Assembly (NCBI GenBank): GCA_947176505.1
Contig: CAMWQW010000007.1
Span: 62,001-126,000 of the forward strand
DNA: 64,000 bases
Origin: an uncultured Lachnospiraceae bacterium
GTDB lineage: Bacteria; Bacillota; Clostridia; Lachnospirales; Lachnospiraceae
Direction: 5' to 3'
This document shows positions 46,835 to 54,832 of the stretch, piece by piece. A program made the translations under genes and the position numbers. Every line of letters begins with the position of its first letter. Within the stretch, counting starts at the first letter, position 1. The notes under the pieces were generated by a model that saw nothing but the letters and a program-made list of their open reading frames with translations, did not search any database and was not told the DNA's origin.

Positions 46835-47644
46835 TTATGTATTGCTCCTTTCCTGCTTATGCCGATCTGTCACCATGTACTCTTCTTTCAGCTCCGACAT
46901 CATTTTGGTATATAGCTGCTTACACTGCTCATTCTTCTTCTGCTCGACAAGCGCAACACACTTGCTGATATAGTTATCCCACAAATACTTATATTTCTCT
47001 TCTGGTAATGCTTCCTTGGAAATCCTCTTTACAATTGTGGGCGCAATATCATAATATTCGCGTACAAGCTCTTCTCCATCCGCCTGTCTGAACATATACT
47101 CATCTCTATAGCGCTTCATCAACGAGATTTCCCGACAGTTCTGGGGCTTATGTATTCCACAGCACACGGCTGTCGTCACAAAACATAATTTATGCTTAAA
47201 GCCGGCTTGTATAGACTCGTAATCCGCTGCCTGAATGCGCTGCCCGAACTGTTCTTCCCATTTAGCGCCTATTGCATCGGTAAGCTTATGCATTTCCTCT
47301 TCCCCACCGCCGCAACGTCGCTGGTAGGCTATGACTGCCGGCAAAATGTAAGATACCATATACAAATTTATATTCATTTGCACAGCATTTTTTTTCGCTC
47401 TTCCTTTTACCGCATCAATCTGCTCTTTCGCCCTATCTGCCAGACAAGCAGCCACCTGTGCTCTATCCGTTTCTCTGTCAGGCATATTTTCGTCCCATGT
47501 ACCGGAAAGTGCGGACCACACATGTGCATTGTCTTCTACATATTTTCGAAATGACGCCTCATACGTTTCTTTCTTAAATTCAGCGATTCTTGCCGATGCC
47601 TGTTCCAGCAGATCAGCTATCTGATTCAGTTCTGATTTATCCAT
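46835..47644 (-). CDS. CFI-box domain protein of unknown function
   Basis: A 269-residue soluble protein. The N-terminal half is helical (ELNQIADLLEQASARIAEFKKETYEASFRKYVEDN). Residues about 155-210 carry CFVTTAVCCGIHKP, then CREISLMKRYRDEYMFRQADGEELVREYYDIAPTIVKRI, which matches the so-called CFI-box (CFI-TA, two Cys, LRxFRD, YY..xP) seen as a C-terminal module in many bacteria. Three or four Cys suggest metal binding, but no function is established. ATG 47644 follows AGGG at 8 nt. It lies between yebC (21 bp) and metY (2 bp). Confidence 0.75.
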   Translation of the reverse strand: MDKSELNQIADLLEQASARIAEFKKETYEASFRKYVEDNAHVWSALSGTWDENMPDRETDRAQVAACLADRAKEQIDAVKGRAKKNAVQMNINLYMVSYILPAVIAYQRRCGGGEEEMHKLTDAIGAKWEEQFGQRIQAADYESIQAGFKHKLCFVTTAVCCGIHKPQNCREISLMKRYRDEYMFRQADGEELVREYYDIAPTIVKRISKEALPEEKYKYLWDNYISKCVALVEQKKNEQCKQLYTKMMSELKEEYMVTDRHKQERSNT

Positions 47645-47668
47645 CAATACAACCCTGCTCTCTGCTTT

Positions 47669-48397
47669 CTATTCATCCCAGTTATGATATACAGCTTGCA
47701 CATCATCGTCATCTTCCAACAAATCAAGCGTTCTTTGCAGATTCTTAACTGCCGTCTCATCCGTAAGCTCAACCCAGTTTTGCGGAATCATTGTCACTTC
47801 GGAAGATACCGGGTTGACTCCTGCCTCTTTTAGTGCGGCATCCACTTCACTCCACTGATCCGGATCCGTATATATCTCATAGCAGTCCTCTTCCTCGGAA
47901 AAGTCCTCCGCGCCTGCATCTAATGCCATCATCATTAAATCGTCCGCGTCCATGTCGCACTCTTCTTTATCAATAATAATAAGTCCCTTTTTATCAAACA
48001 TAAATGAGACACAGCCGGGAGTCCCGACATTGCCTTGTCCTTTTGTAAATGCGCTTCTCACATTTGCCGCCGTCCTATTCGGATTATCTGTCAGCGCATC
48101 TACAATAATTGCTATACCGTTGGGTCCATATCCTTCATATGTCACATACTTATAATTAACGTTTCCGCCTTCGCCTGCTGCTTTCTTGATTCCTCTGTCA
48201 ATCGTATCGTTAGGCATGTTATTTGCTTTAGCCTTGGCTATGACCTGCGCTAATTTGAAATTATTCGCCGGATCCGGTCCGCCTTCTTTGACTGCGACTG
48301 CAATCTCTCGTCCGATTATCGTAAATATTTTACCTTTTGCCGCATCGTTCTTCTCTTTTTTATGCTTAATATTAGCAAATTTAGAATGTCCTGACAT
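47669..48397 (-). CDS. yebC: YebC/PmpR-family protein
   Basis: A 242-residue member of the TACO1/YebC family, once treated as transcriptional regulators and more recently linked to translation of proline-rich stretches. MSGHSKFANIKHKKEKNDAAKGKIFT is the family N-terminus (Trp is usual where Phe7 stands here), and YEGYGPNGIAIIVDALTDNPNRTAANVRSAFTKGQGNVG is nearly invariant. ATG 48397 follows AAGGAGAGCAAAAT. It is the first gene of a four-gene operon with a good promoter. Confidence 0.96.
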   Translation of the reverse strand: MSGHSKFANIKHKKEKNDAAKGKIFTIIGREIAVAVKEGGPDPANNFKLAQVIAKAKANNMPNDTIDRGIKKAAGEGGNVNYKYVTYEGYGPNGIAIIVDALTDNPNRTAANVRSAFTKGQGNVGTPGCVSFMFDKKGLIIIDKEECDMDADDLMMMALDAGAEDFSEEEDCYEIYTDPDQWSEVDAALKEAGVNPVSSEVTMIPQNWVELTDETAVKNLQRTLDLLEDDDDVQAVYHNWDE

Positions 48398-48431
48398 ATT
48401 TTGCTCTCCTTCGTCTTCTCATATTTTTCTA

Positions 48432-48460
48432 AATATATCATTTTTTGTGCCTTGGTTCAA
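48432..48460 (-). promoter_or_regulatory. Promoter of the yebC operon
   Basis: Minus strand TTGAAC (48460-48455), 17 bp, TATATT (48437-48432), with a TGA extension of the -10. Confidence 0.7.
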
Positions 48461-48521
48461 CCTCACTGTATGCCGCCCATGCGGCTGTGCTAAATATTGT
48501 CCCCGGTTGTACCAAAATACG

Positions 48522-49898
48522 CTAATCCCGCTCCGTTCCGCTTACTTCCGCCTGTCGGCGCGCAAGTACTGTCTGAATCATGCGGTCTTTCACTTCGAGA
48601 ATCCTGAATGTATAACCCTCATAGTCAAACTCAAAATCTTCACCCTCTTCTGGGATATGTTCAAGCCGTGAGATAACAAAACCATTAACTGTATCAAATG
48701 GTTCCTCCTCAAAATTGATTTTAAGTTGTTCTTCCAGTTCTTCTAAAGGCATTTTACCTTGAATCACATAACCATCCGCACCATTCCGACTGATATAGCT
48801 TGCCTCCTCATCGTATTCATCCTCGATGTTTCCGACGATTTCCTCCAAAATATCTTCTAGTGCCACAAGCCCCGCCGTCTGCCCATACTCATCAATCACG
48901 ATGACCATCTGTATCTTCTCGGTCTGCATCACGCGAAACAAATCGTCAATCTTGCGTTTCTCCGTGATAAATCTTGGTTCTCTGAGCAATCCTCTAATCT
49001 TACCGATAGGTTTGTTCTTCATCTTATCATTCATCTGCATACGCATCACATCTTTTAAATGCAGAATGCCGACAATATGATCAATCGTGCCGTCATACAC
49101 CGGAAAACGACTGTTATGCGCATCTACAATGAATGCTGCCGCTTCCTGCAAAGTCATTGTACACTCAATTCCTATCATGTTGTTGCGATTGATCATAATA
49201 TCTTTGGCTTCTTTGTCGCCGTACTCAAATATATTGCTGATCATCTCCGCTTCGTTTGCCTGAAGGATTCCCTGCTCATGTCCCACATTGACCATCGATA
49301 GAATTTCTTCCTCTGTCACATCCGACTTATCGCCCGACACATTGATGCCAAACAGGCGTAAAAAACCGTTTGCCGTTATGGAAACAAGCGCTGTTAGCGG
49401 TGCCGTCAACCTGACATAATAATAAATCGGCGTAACAAAAATCCCCAACCATATATCCGGATTGCGGGATGCCGCTTTCTTCGGTATAGACACTCCAAAT
49501 GTCATAACTATGTACAGCATGAACAGCGTTACCAGTATTGCCGTCAGAATTGCAAACAACGTAACATGCCATTCCACCAAATTACCGATATTGCGTTCTG
49601 CCGCCTGATAGACAATGTATCCTACATAGCTGTTCAACCGATATAAATACAATGCGCCAAACAGAAGATTAACAGTCACAGCGCCCAGTTGAATTGCTCC
49701 TGCATACTGTGTATGATGCTCTGTCAGATAGGCAAGCCTCGTCTGTTTTTTGCCAAGCCTGCCTGCCTCCTCCCCATCGGTTTCTTCTTTTTCGGCTCCT
49801 TTCATATTACTGAATGCAGAACCGAAACCATAAAACAACATTTCTAACAGCAGTAAAATCATAAACCATATAATACTGCCCGCGACACCGTCGTCCAT
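48522..49898 (-). CDS. HlyC/CorC (CNNM) family transport-associated protein
   Basis: A 458-residue membrane protein with a DUF21/CNNM region of about four helices (residues 1-180), a tandem CBS pair (MINRNNMIGIECTMTLQEAAAFIVDAHNSRFPVYDGTIDHIVGILHLKD and VMQTEKIQMVIVIDEYGQTAGLVALEDILEEIVGNIEDEYDEE), and a C-terminal CorC_HlyC domain. Members are often called hemolysins but are better linked to Mg2+/Co2+ efflux. A promoter at 49965-49993 lies directly upstream, so it need not depend on mazF transcription. Confidence 0.92.
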   Translation of the reverse strand: MDDGVAGSIIWFMILLLLEMLFYGFGSAFSNMKGAEKEETDGEEAGRLGKKQTRLAYLTEHHTQYAGAIQLGAVTVNLLFGALYLYRLNSYVGYIVYQAAERNIGNLVEWHVTLFAILTAILVTLFMLYIVMTFGVSIPKKAASRNPDIWLGIFVTPIYYYVRLTAPLTALVSITANGFLRLFGINVSGDKSDVTEEEILSMVNVGHEQGILQANEAEMISNIFEYGDKEAKDIMINRNNMIGIECTMTLQEAAAFIVDAHNSRFPVYDGTIDHIVGILHLKDVMRMQMNDKMKNKPIGKIRGLLREPRFITEKRKIDDLFRVMQTEKIQMVIVIDEYGQTAGLVALEDILEEIVGNIEDEYDEEASYISRNGADGYVIQGKMPLEELEEQLKINFEEEPFDTVNGFVISRLEHIPEEGEDFEFDYEGYTFRILEVKDRMIQTVLARRQAEVSGTERD

Positions 49899-49964
49899 TT
49901 TATTTGATCCCTTCCTTCACTATTGATAGTCTCTGTTTTATAGTAACAGGTCAATATAACATCT

Positions 49965-49993
49965 AATATAGCAAGGAATAGATTGTGTGTCAA
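49965..49993 (-). promoter_or_regulatory. Promoter of the HlyC/CorC-type gene
   Basis: Minus strand TTGACA (49993-49988), 17 bp, TATATT (49970-49965): near consensus. It sits 14 bp past the mazF stop. Confidence 0.75.
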
Positions 49994-50006
49994 ATCTCGG
50001 TCAGTC

Positions 50007-50354
50007 TTATGTATTCAACTCTAGGCTGACCATCAATCCATCATTAACTACCTGCATAATATCCTGATCAAGATGACATATCCTGTCCTTCAAGCGTTTC
50101 TTATCAATCGTTCTGAGCTGTTCCAACAAAATCACTGAGTCCTTGACCATATCGTATTTACTGGCATTTAGTTCAATATGCGTAGGTAGCTTCGCCTTGT
50201 TCATCTTAGACGTGATTGCCGCGCAGATTACCGTCGGGCTATGTTTGTTTCCGACGTCATTTTGTATAATCAAAACCGGCCTGATACCGCCCTGCTCGGA
50301 ACCGATTACGGGTCTTAAATCTGCGTAGTAGATATCTCCTCTTCTCATTATCAT
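50007..50354 (-). CDS. mazF: MazF/NdoA-type endoribonuclease toxin without adjacent antitoxin
   Basis: A 115-residue type II toxin of the MazF/PemK fold that cleaves mRNA at short sites. [48 protein letters not shown] contains the conserved GGIRP Arg and the Thr of AAITSK, both active-site residues in EndoA. The frame opens at 50414, but ATG 50354 follows AAGGAAGTGT and gives the family N-terminus. In Bacillus the antitoxin gene lies between alr and ndoA; here that gap is 104 bp with no usable frame, so no cognate antitoxin is encoded in place. Confidence 0.93.
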   Translation of the reverse strand: MIMRRGDIYYADLRPVIGSEQGGIRPVLIIQNDVGNKHSPTVICAAITSKMNKAKLPTHIELNASKYDMVKDSVILLEQLRTIDKKRLKDRICHLDQDIMQVVNDGLMVSLELNT

Positions 50355-50458
50355 ACACTTCCTTATATTAATTTTTCCAACAATAGTATTGCCGGTTTCT
50401 CTAAGGGTATACATGATAATTTATTTCCTCGGATAGTGTTTCTTACAAACAAGGCAAG

Positions 50459-51637
50459 TCACCTGTAATCATCGTAATAATCTTTGGTCTCTGTAATCTG
50501 ACCTTTCTTCAAATAGACTCTCGGAATCCTTTTTCCAAGGTCACAGGCAAACTCATAATTAAATCTGCCTGATAGCTCCCCCAACTCCTCCATCGTAATC
50601 CGGTATTGACCATCCATACCGATTAACGTCACCTCATCCCCCTCTTTTGCATCCGGTATATCATCCACACTGACCATAAACTGATCCATACAGACTCTTC
50701 CGAGTATTGGCGCCTTCTTTCCGCGAATCAGAACATAGCCTTTATTAGATAATCCTCTAGGATAGCCGTCCCCGTATCCCAGCGGAATCGTCGCAATCCG
50801 CATCTTCTTAGGCGTCACATAAGTTCCGCCATAGCTTACCGACACTCCTTCTCCCACTTCCTTGAGATACACAATATGACTCTTAAGTGACAATACCGGT
50901 TTTAAATCCACTATATCTCTTGAGACTTCCGCCGAAGGCCATAAGCCGTAGAGGGTAATCCCAGCCCTGACTGCATCCATACAGGCTTCCGGCAGTTCAA
51001 CGATCCCCGCACTGTTAGAGCAATGTTTTATGGGTATGCGGAAATGATATTTTTCTTCCAAGTCAGACACAAAATCTTCCATCCGGATAAGCTGTTCTCT
51101 TGCCGACGATTTGTCCGTCTCATCTGCCCTTGCAAAGTGAGTGAACACCCCTTCCAATTCGATTCCTTTCGTATGCAGCACTTTCTCCACAAATTCCATT
51201 CCGCTCTCGTCCGGTCTGACACCTATCCGCGTCATTCCGGTATCAACTTTCACATGCACCTTGACGCTCTTTCCCATTTTAAGTGCACATGCCGACAATT
51301 CTTCAATCATATCTTCTCTGAACACAGTCGGTCTGATATCGTATCTGATCAAATCTTCATAGCAATAGGAGAATGTATACCCCAGAATCAGAATCGGCTT
51401 CTTGAGTCCCGCATGCCGCAAAATCATGGCTTCCTCAGCAGTAGCAACCGCATAGCCGAACACATAATCTATCAGCTCCAGCTCACGTCCGATCTGCACT
51501 GCCCCATGACCATATCCGTCTGTTTTGATAACTCCAATCATACGTGTTCCTTCAGGCAGATTATTGTGCATCTGTTCCATGTTATAGCAGATTGCATCTA
51601 AGTCAATCTCTGCATAAACTCTTTGATAGTTTCTCAT
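50459..51637 (-). CDS. alr: Alanine racemase
   Basis: PLP enzyme producing D-alanine for peptidoglycan. The 392 residues have the PLP lysine in GVIKTDGYGHGA (usually KADAYGHG), the TIPLGYGDGYPRGL stretch and the catalytic Tyr in VSYGGTYV. Its first 35 bp overlap the 3' end of the nnrE/nnrD gene, so expression is coupled. Proximity to mazF is the usual Firmicutes arrangement. The changed KTDGYGHG context is conservative, and activity is expected. Confidence 0.96.
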   Translation of the reverse strand: MRNYQRVYAEIDLDAICYNMEQMHNNLPEGTRMIGVIKTDGYGHGAVQIGRELELIDYVFGYAVATAEEAMILRHAGLKKPILILGYTFSYCYEDLIRYDIRPTVFREDMIEELSACALKMGKSVKVHVKVDTGMTRIGVRPDESGMEFVEKVLHTKGIELEGVFTHFARADETDKSSAREQLIRMEDFVSDLEEKYHFRIPIKHCSNSAGIVELPEACMDAVRAGITLYGLWPSAEVSRDIVDLKPVLSLKSHIVYLKEVGEGVSVSYGGTYVTPKKMRIATIPLGYGDGYPRGLSNKGYVLIRGKKAPILGRVCMDQFMVSVDDIPDAKEGDEVTLIGMDGQYRITMEELGELSGRFNYEFACDLGKRIPRVYLKKGQITETKDYYDDYR

Positions 51638-53228
51638 GATATCTTTTCTCCAATCCGCTCTGTCCTATTCTGTTCTGCTGCAACAAAATCACATCTTTGA
51701 TACTGTCTATGATATCTGTTGCTGTCATGAAAGTCTCCGTCTCTTTTTCTGCCGCAAGATTACCGGCGATTCCGTGAAGGTACACTCCCGCCACCGCTGC
51801 CTCATCTCCTGTCATTCGCTGTGCCAGCAGCCCTGTTATCATACCTGCCAAAACATCTCCCGAACCTGCCGTTGCCATCCCCGCATTACCAGTTGTATTC
51901 AAATATCCCTGTTCCCCGCCCGGACACACCACCACGCTGCGCGCGTCCTTGCAGACAATAATACAATGCAATTTCTCGCTAAGCTGTCTCGGATAATCTG
52001 TGAGTCCCTCTTTAGCCTGCGCAACACTACATCCGTATAATCTTGCGAACTCACCCAAATGCGGAGTAAGTATCACAATTCTATCCTGCTCTTTTCTGTC
52101 TGTCAAAAGTTCCTGCAATTGCATATCTTTCGCTAAATGATTAAGTCCATCTGCATCTATCACCAACGGCAGGCTGCTTTCTTCTATACAAAATCTCAGC
52201 ATTTCATGCGCCCGCTCTCCCATACCGATACCCGGACCAATCAATATACTGTCTGCCCAGCTTTCCGCTGCTTTGAGTTCCTGCATGAACTTTCCATGCC
52301 TGACGTTATCCTCCTCGGCTTCTCCCGTGGTGCTATCTGTATAGGTAAGCAGCATCGCCTCCGGTACAAACTGCAGCAGACTCTCTCTGTTCTCAACTGC
52401 CGTGACAACTTTCACCATCCCGGCGCCGATACGAAATGTACTCTTAGCCGCCATCATAGCTGCTCCCGCCGTACAATGCTCACCCACTATCAGCAGCGCT
52501 TTGCCAAAACTTCCTTTATTGCCGTCCGGTCTACGCGGTGGAAGCAATCTGCTGTCATATCCGACATGTGTGTACCAAAATGGTTTGGTATCAAGAAAAC
52601 TATGTTCGTCTATCCCCATCCGCCGACAGACAAGTTCCCCGGAATATATTGTTCCCGGATATAACACGTGTCCCAGCTTGCGAAATCCATATGTTACTGT
52701 CATGTCAGCATACACGGCATCACCCATGATTTCGCCTGTATCTGCGTGAATGCCTGAAGGAATGTCTACGCTGCACACATGCGCATTTGTGCGATTCATC
52801 CATTTGATGGCATCCAAATATATTCCTTCTACATCTCTGGACAGTCCGACTCCAAAAACTGCATCTATCACTATATCATATTCACCATTCTGCATTGTGC
52901 TAAAAATCTGTACCTTATATTCCATCAGAATATCTATCTGCCTCTTGGTCTCTTCGGTACAGTTCTCCCTATTACCAAGAAGTACGAAAGTGACATCACA
53001 ACCTTCCAACAGCAAAAGACGCCCAATCGCCAACCCGTCACCTCCATTGTTCCCGCAGCCTGATACGACAAGTATCCTACCGGGAATATTTCCCCACACC
53101 CGTTGTATCTCTTCCACTGTCACCAAGGCTGCCCTCTCCATAAGAACCAGTGCTGGTATATGGTATTTCTCAATTGTATTGTAATCGTATTGTTTCATTT
53201 CCGAAGCTGTCACAAGATACTGTTTCAT
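51603..53228 (-). CDS. nnrD: Bifunctional NAD(P)HX epimerase/dehydratase
   Basis: Repairs hydrated NAD(P)H. The N-terminal YjeF-type epimerase domain (residues 1-215, VVSGCGNNGGDGLAIGRLLLLEGCDVTFVLLG) is followed by the ADP-dependent dehydratase domain (GSFGKALLIVGEHCTAGAAMMAAKSTFRIGAGMVKVVT, and GNAGMATAGSGDVLAGMITGLLAQ near residue 440). The fusion of both activities is common in bacteria. ATG 53228 follows GAGGGAGAGTGT. It overlaps alr by 35 bp and follows the coiled-coil gene by 71 bp. Confidence 0.95.
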   Translation of the reverse strand: MKQYLVTASEMKQYDYNTIEKYHIPALVLMERAALVTVEEIQRVWGNIPGRILVVSGCGNNGGDGLAIGRLLLLEGCDVTFVLLGNRENCTEETKRQIDILMEYKVQIFSTMQNGEYDIVIDAVFGVGLSRDVEGIYLDAIKWMNRTNAHVCSVDIPSGIHADTGEIMGDAVYADMTVTYGFRKLGHVLYPGTIYSGELVCRRMGIDEHSFLDTKPFWYTHVGYDSRLLPPRRPDGNKGSFGKALLIVGEHCTAGAAMMAAKSTFRIGAGMVKVVTAVENRESLLQFVPEAMLLTYTDSTTGEAEEDNVRHGKFMQELKAAESWADSILIGPGIGMGERAHEMLRFCIEESSLPLVIDADGLNHLAKDMQLQELLTDRKEQDRIVILTPHLGEFARLYGCSVAQAKEGLTDYPRQLSEKLHCIIVCKDARSVVVCPGGEQGYLNTTGNAGMATAGSGDVLAGMITGLLAQRMTGDEAAVAGVYLHGIAGNLAAEKETETFMTATDIIDSIKDVILLQQNRIGQSGLEKRYHEKLSKSLCRD

Positions 53229-53299
53229 ACACTCTCCCTCTTATATTTCCTTACACCACCTTAACTTCCTGTCCCATGACGCAAAGAAGCGCTAAAATC

Positions 53300-53995
53300 T
53301 CACGATTTCAACGCGTCCTCACCGTTTTCATTCGACTCTGCTTCCGATTCTGCATTCTTTTTGACCGACTCCTCGTTCTTTTGGGACTTTTCTTCCGGAT
53401 TAAACTTCATATCAAAAATTTCAAGTACATCCGCTCCGAAAATATCATGCATATAGGCATACAATTGATTGTTCATCGCCTCTTTCTCCTGCTTACGGAC
53501 AACCTTTTTCTTTAATTCTCTTCTGATATTAGTTATCCATGCGTTGATTTCCTCGAGTTCGGCAGTATTCTTTTTTAATTTTCGATAACATACCTCCATA
53601 GTAGCTACCATCAGCTTATTGTTAAGCTGATTGATCTGTCTTGGCAGTTCAACCATCTCTTCCTCGCATGTATCTATTTTCTCGTTACATTCATTGACAA
53701 TCCGCCTATGTTCCTCCATTTGTTTCTCCAGTTTTTTAGAGGAAGTCTTCTCAATCTCGTCTGCGAGAACAACGATTTCTTCCATCGTTTTTTTCTTAAG
53801 TTTTTTGAGTTCTTTGCATTCTTCATTGACCTTGCCCTGACGCTTAAGCAATTGATTCAAATCACTCTCCATCCGCTTAATCTCTGAAGTATACTCCTTC
53901 TGGGTAAAAAGCTTATGCCATTTATTGTCCAATGTAAGAATCGGAATTTTTTTGCCGACCAATGCCGGCTTAAATATTTCTTCTGCTCTTGACAT
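53300..53995 (-). CDS. Coiled-coil protein of unknown function
   Basis: A 231-residue soluble protein without membrane or export signals. The first 40 residues are compact (RAEEIFKPALVGKKIPILTLDNKWHKLF), residues 40-170 form a long heptad-rich coiled coil with many Lys and Glu, and the tail (residues 195-231) is acidic low-complexity. ATG 53995 has AAAGG 10 nt upstream; the GTG at 54007 is too close to it. It is 29 bp after rex and 71 bp before nnrE, so it is probably in the rex transcript. No family was recognised; a structural or scaffold role is a guess. Confidence 0.75.
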   Translation of the reverse strand: MSRAEEIFKPALVGKKIPILTLDNKWHKLFTQKEYTSEIKRMESDLNQLLKRQGKVNEECKELKKLKKKTMEEIVVLADEIEKTSSKKLEKQMEEHRRIVNECNEKIDTCEEEMVELPRQINQLNNKLMVATMEVCYRKLKKNTAELEEINAWITNIRRELKKKVVRKQEKEAMNNQLYAYMHDIFGADVLEIFDMKFNPEEKSQKNEESVKKNAESEAESNENGEDALKS

Positions 53996-54024
53996 ACGTC
54001 TCTGCACCTTTCTGCATTCAATAC

Positions 54025-54657
54025 TTATCCCTTACGGGAAACTAAATTATATGACAGTTTCATCAAACTGTCTGATAAATGCACATTTTCTACTTGGACG
54101 CCTTTCGGCACATGCAAATCCACATGAGCAAAATTCCATATTCCTTTAATGCCGTAGGAAACAAGCTGCTCCGCTATTTCTATCGCGCTGCTCTTCGGTA
54201 TGGTAAGCACCGCGATATCAATGTCATTCTCTCTTACAAATTGCTCCATCTCCTGCATCGGACGCACTGCAATTCCCCGGATTTGTGTACCATGAAGCTG
54301 TGTATCAATATCAAAAATCCCCTTAAAAATGAATCCCCGTCGCTCAAAATTCATATAATTAACAAGCGCTTGTCCTAAATGTCCTGCACCAATTATAATC
54401 AAACGATGTTCCTTGTTAAGCCCCAATATTTTCCCAATCTCATCATACAGATATCCTACGTTATACCCGTATCCCTGCTGGCCAAACCCTCCGAAATTAT
54501 TCAGATCCTGCCTGATCTGTGATGCGGTAACTCTCATAATATCGCTCAATTCCTGCGATGAAACCCTCTCAATCCCCTCATCCTTTAACTCACCCAGATA
54601 TCTGAAATATCTTGGCAAACGGCTAACAACAGCCTGTGAAATCTCTTTCTCTTCCAC
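54025..54657 (-). CDS. rex: Redox-sensing transcriptional repressor Rex
   Basis: NADH/NAD+ sensor that represses fermentation and reduced-cofactor genes when NADH is low. The 210 residues have the winged-helix domain (LPRYFRYLGELKDEGIERVSSQELSDIMRVTASQIRQDLNNFGGFGQQGYGYNV) and the Rossmann domain (IIIGAGHLGQALVNYMNFERRGF near residue 88). The start is GTG 54657 with GGGGG upstream. It heads a run with the coiled-coil protein and NAD(P)HX repair gene, a sensible nucleotide-redox theme. Its promoter faces the ABC-F promoter back to back. Confidence 0.97.
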   Translation of the reverse strand: MEEKEISQAVVSRLPRYFRYLGELKDEGIERVSSQELSDIMRVTASQIRQDLNNFGGFGQQGYGYNVGYLYDEIGKILGLNKEHRLIIIGAGHLGQALVNYMNFERRGFIFKGIFDIDTQLHGTQIRGIAVRPMQEMEQFVRENDIDIAVLTIPKSSAIEIAEQLVSYGIKGIWNFAHVDLHVPKGVQVENVHLSDSLMKLSYNLVSRKG

Positions 54658-54689
54658 CTTGCTGTCACCCCCTATATTATAATATTTTA

Positions 54690-54718
54690 AGTATACAACT
54701 GTGTTAAATAACTGTCAA
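54690..54718 (-). promoter_or_regulatory. Promoter of rex
   Basis: Minus strand TTGACA (54718-54713), 17 bp, TATACT (54695-54690). The -35 forms the left arm of the palindrome at 54711-54729. Confidence 0.75.
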
Positions 54719-54729
54719 ACATTGACAGT
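54711..54729. promoter_or_regulatory. Palindrome formed by two back-to-back -35 boxes
   Basis: ACTGTCAA-ACA-TTGACAGT, perfect 8-bp arms with a 3-bp spacer. Each arm contains a TTGACA in opposite orientation. It could be just paired -35 boxes or also a regulator site. Confidence 0.7.
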
Positions 54730-54750
54730 CCAGTCCTTAAACTGTAAACT
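54722..54750 (+). promoter_or_regulatory. Promoter of the ABC-F gene
   Basis: Plus strand TTGACA (54722-54727), 17 bp, TAAACT (54745-54750). The transcript would carry a leader of about 75 nt before ATG 54833; no convincing attenuator hairpin was seen in it. Confidence 0.6.
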
Positions 54751-54832
54751 GATTTTGTGTTGCAGTTCAAAGCCGCAAAACGGTCTTATCTGCAATAAAA
54801 AGTCGATTTACCATAAGAAAGGTACTTATATT

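Noticed and set aside
48479-48493. GC-rich hairpin GCCGC/GCGGC downstream of the HlyC/CorC-type gene as a terminator
   Set aside because: No T-tract follows in either direction and the stem is only 5 bp.
54658-54832. Rex operator in front of rex or the ABC-F gene
   Set aside because: GTTAAATAAC near 54703 has only a short, wrongly spaced symmetry and does not fit the TTGTTAA-N4-TTAACAA type consensus.
54701-54832. N-terminal extension of the ABC-F protein
   Set aside because: This part overlaps the predicted promoter, and ATG 54833 has a ribosome site and begins the first ABC domain.
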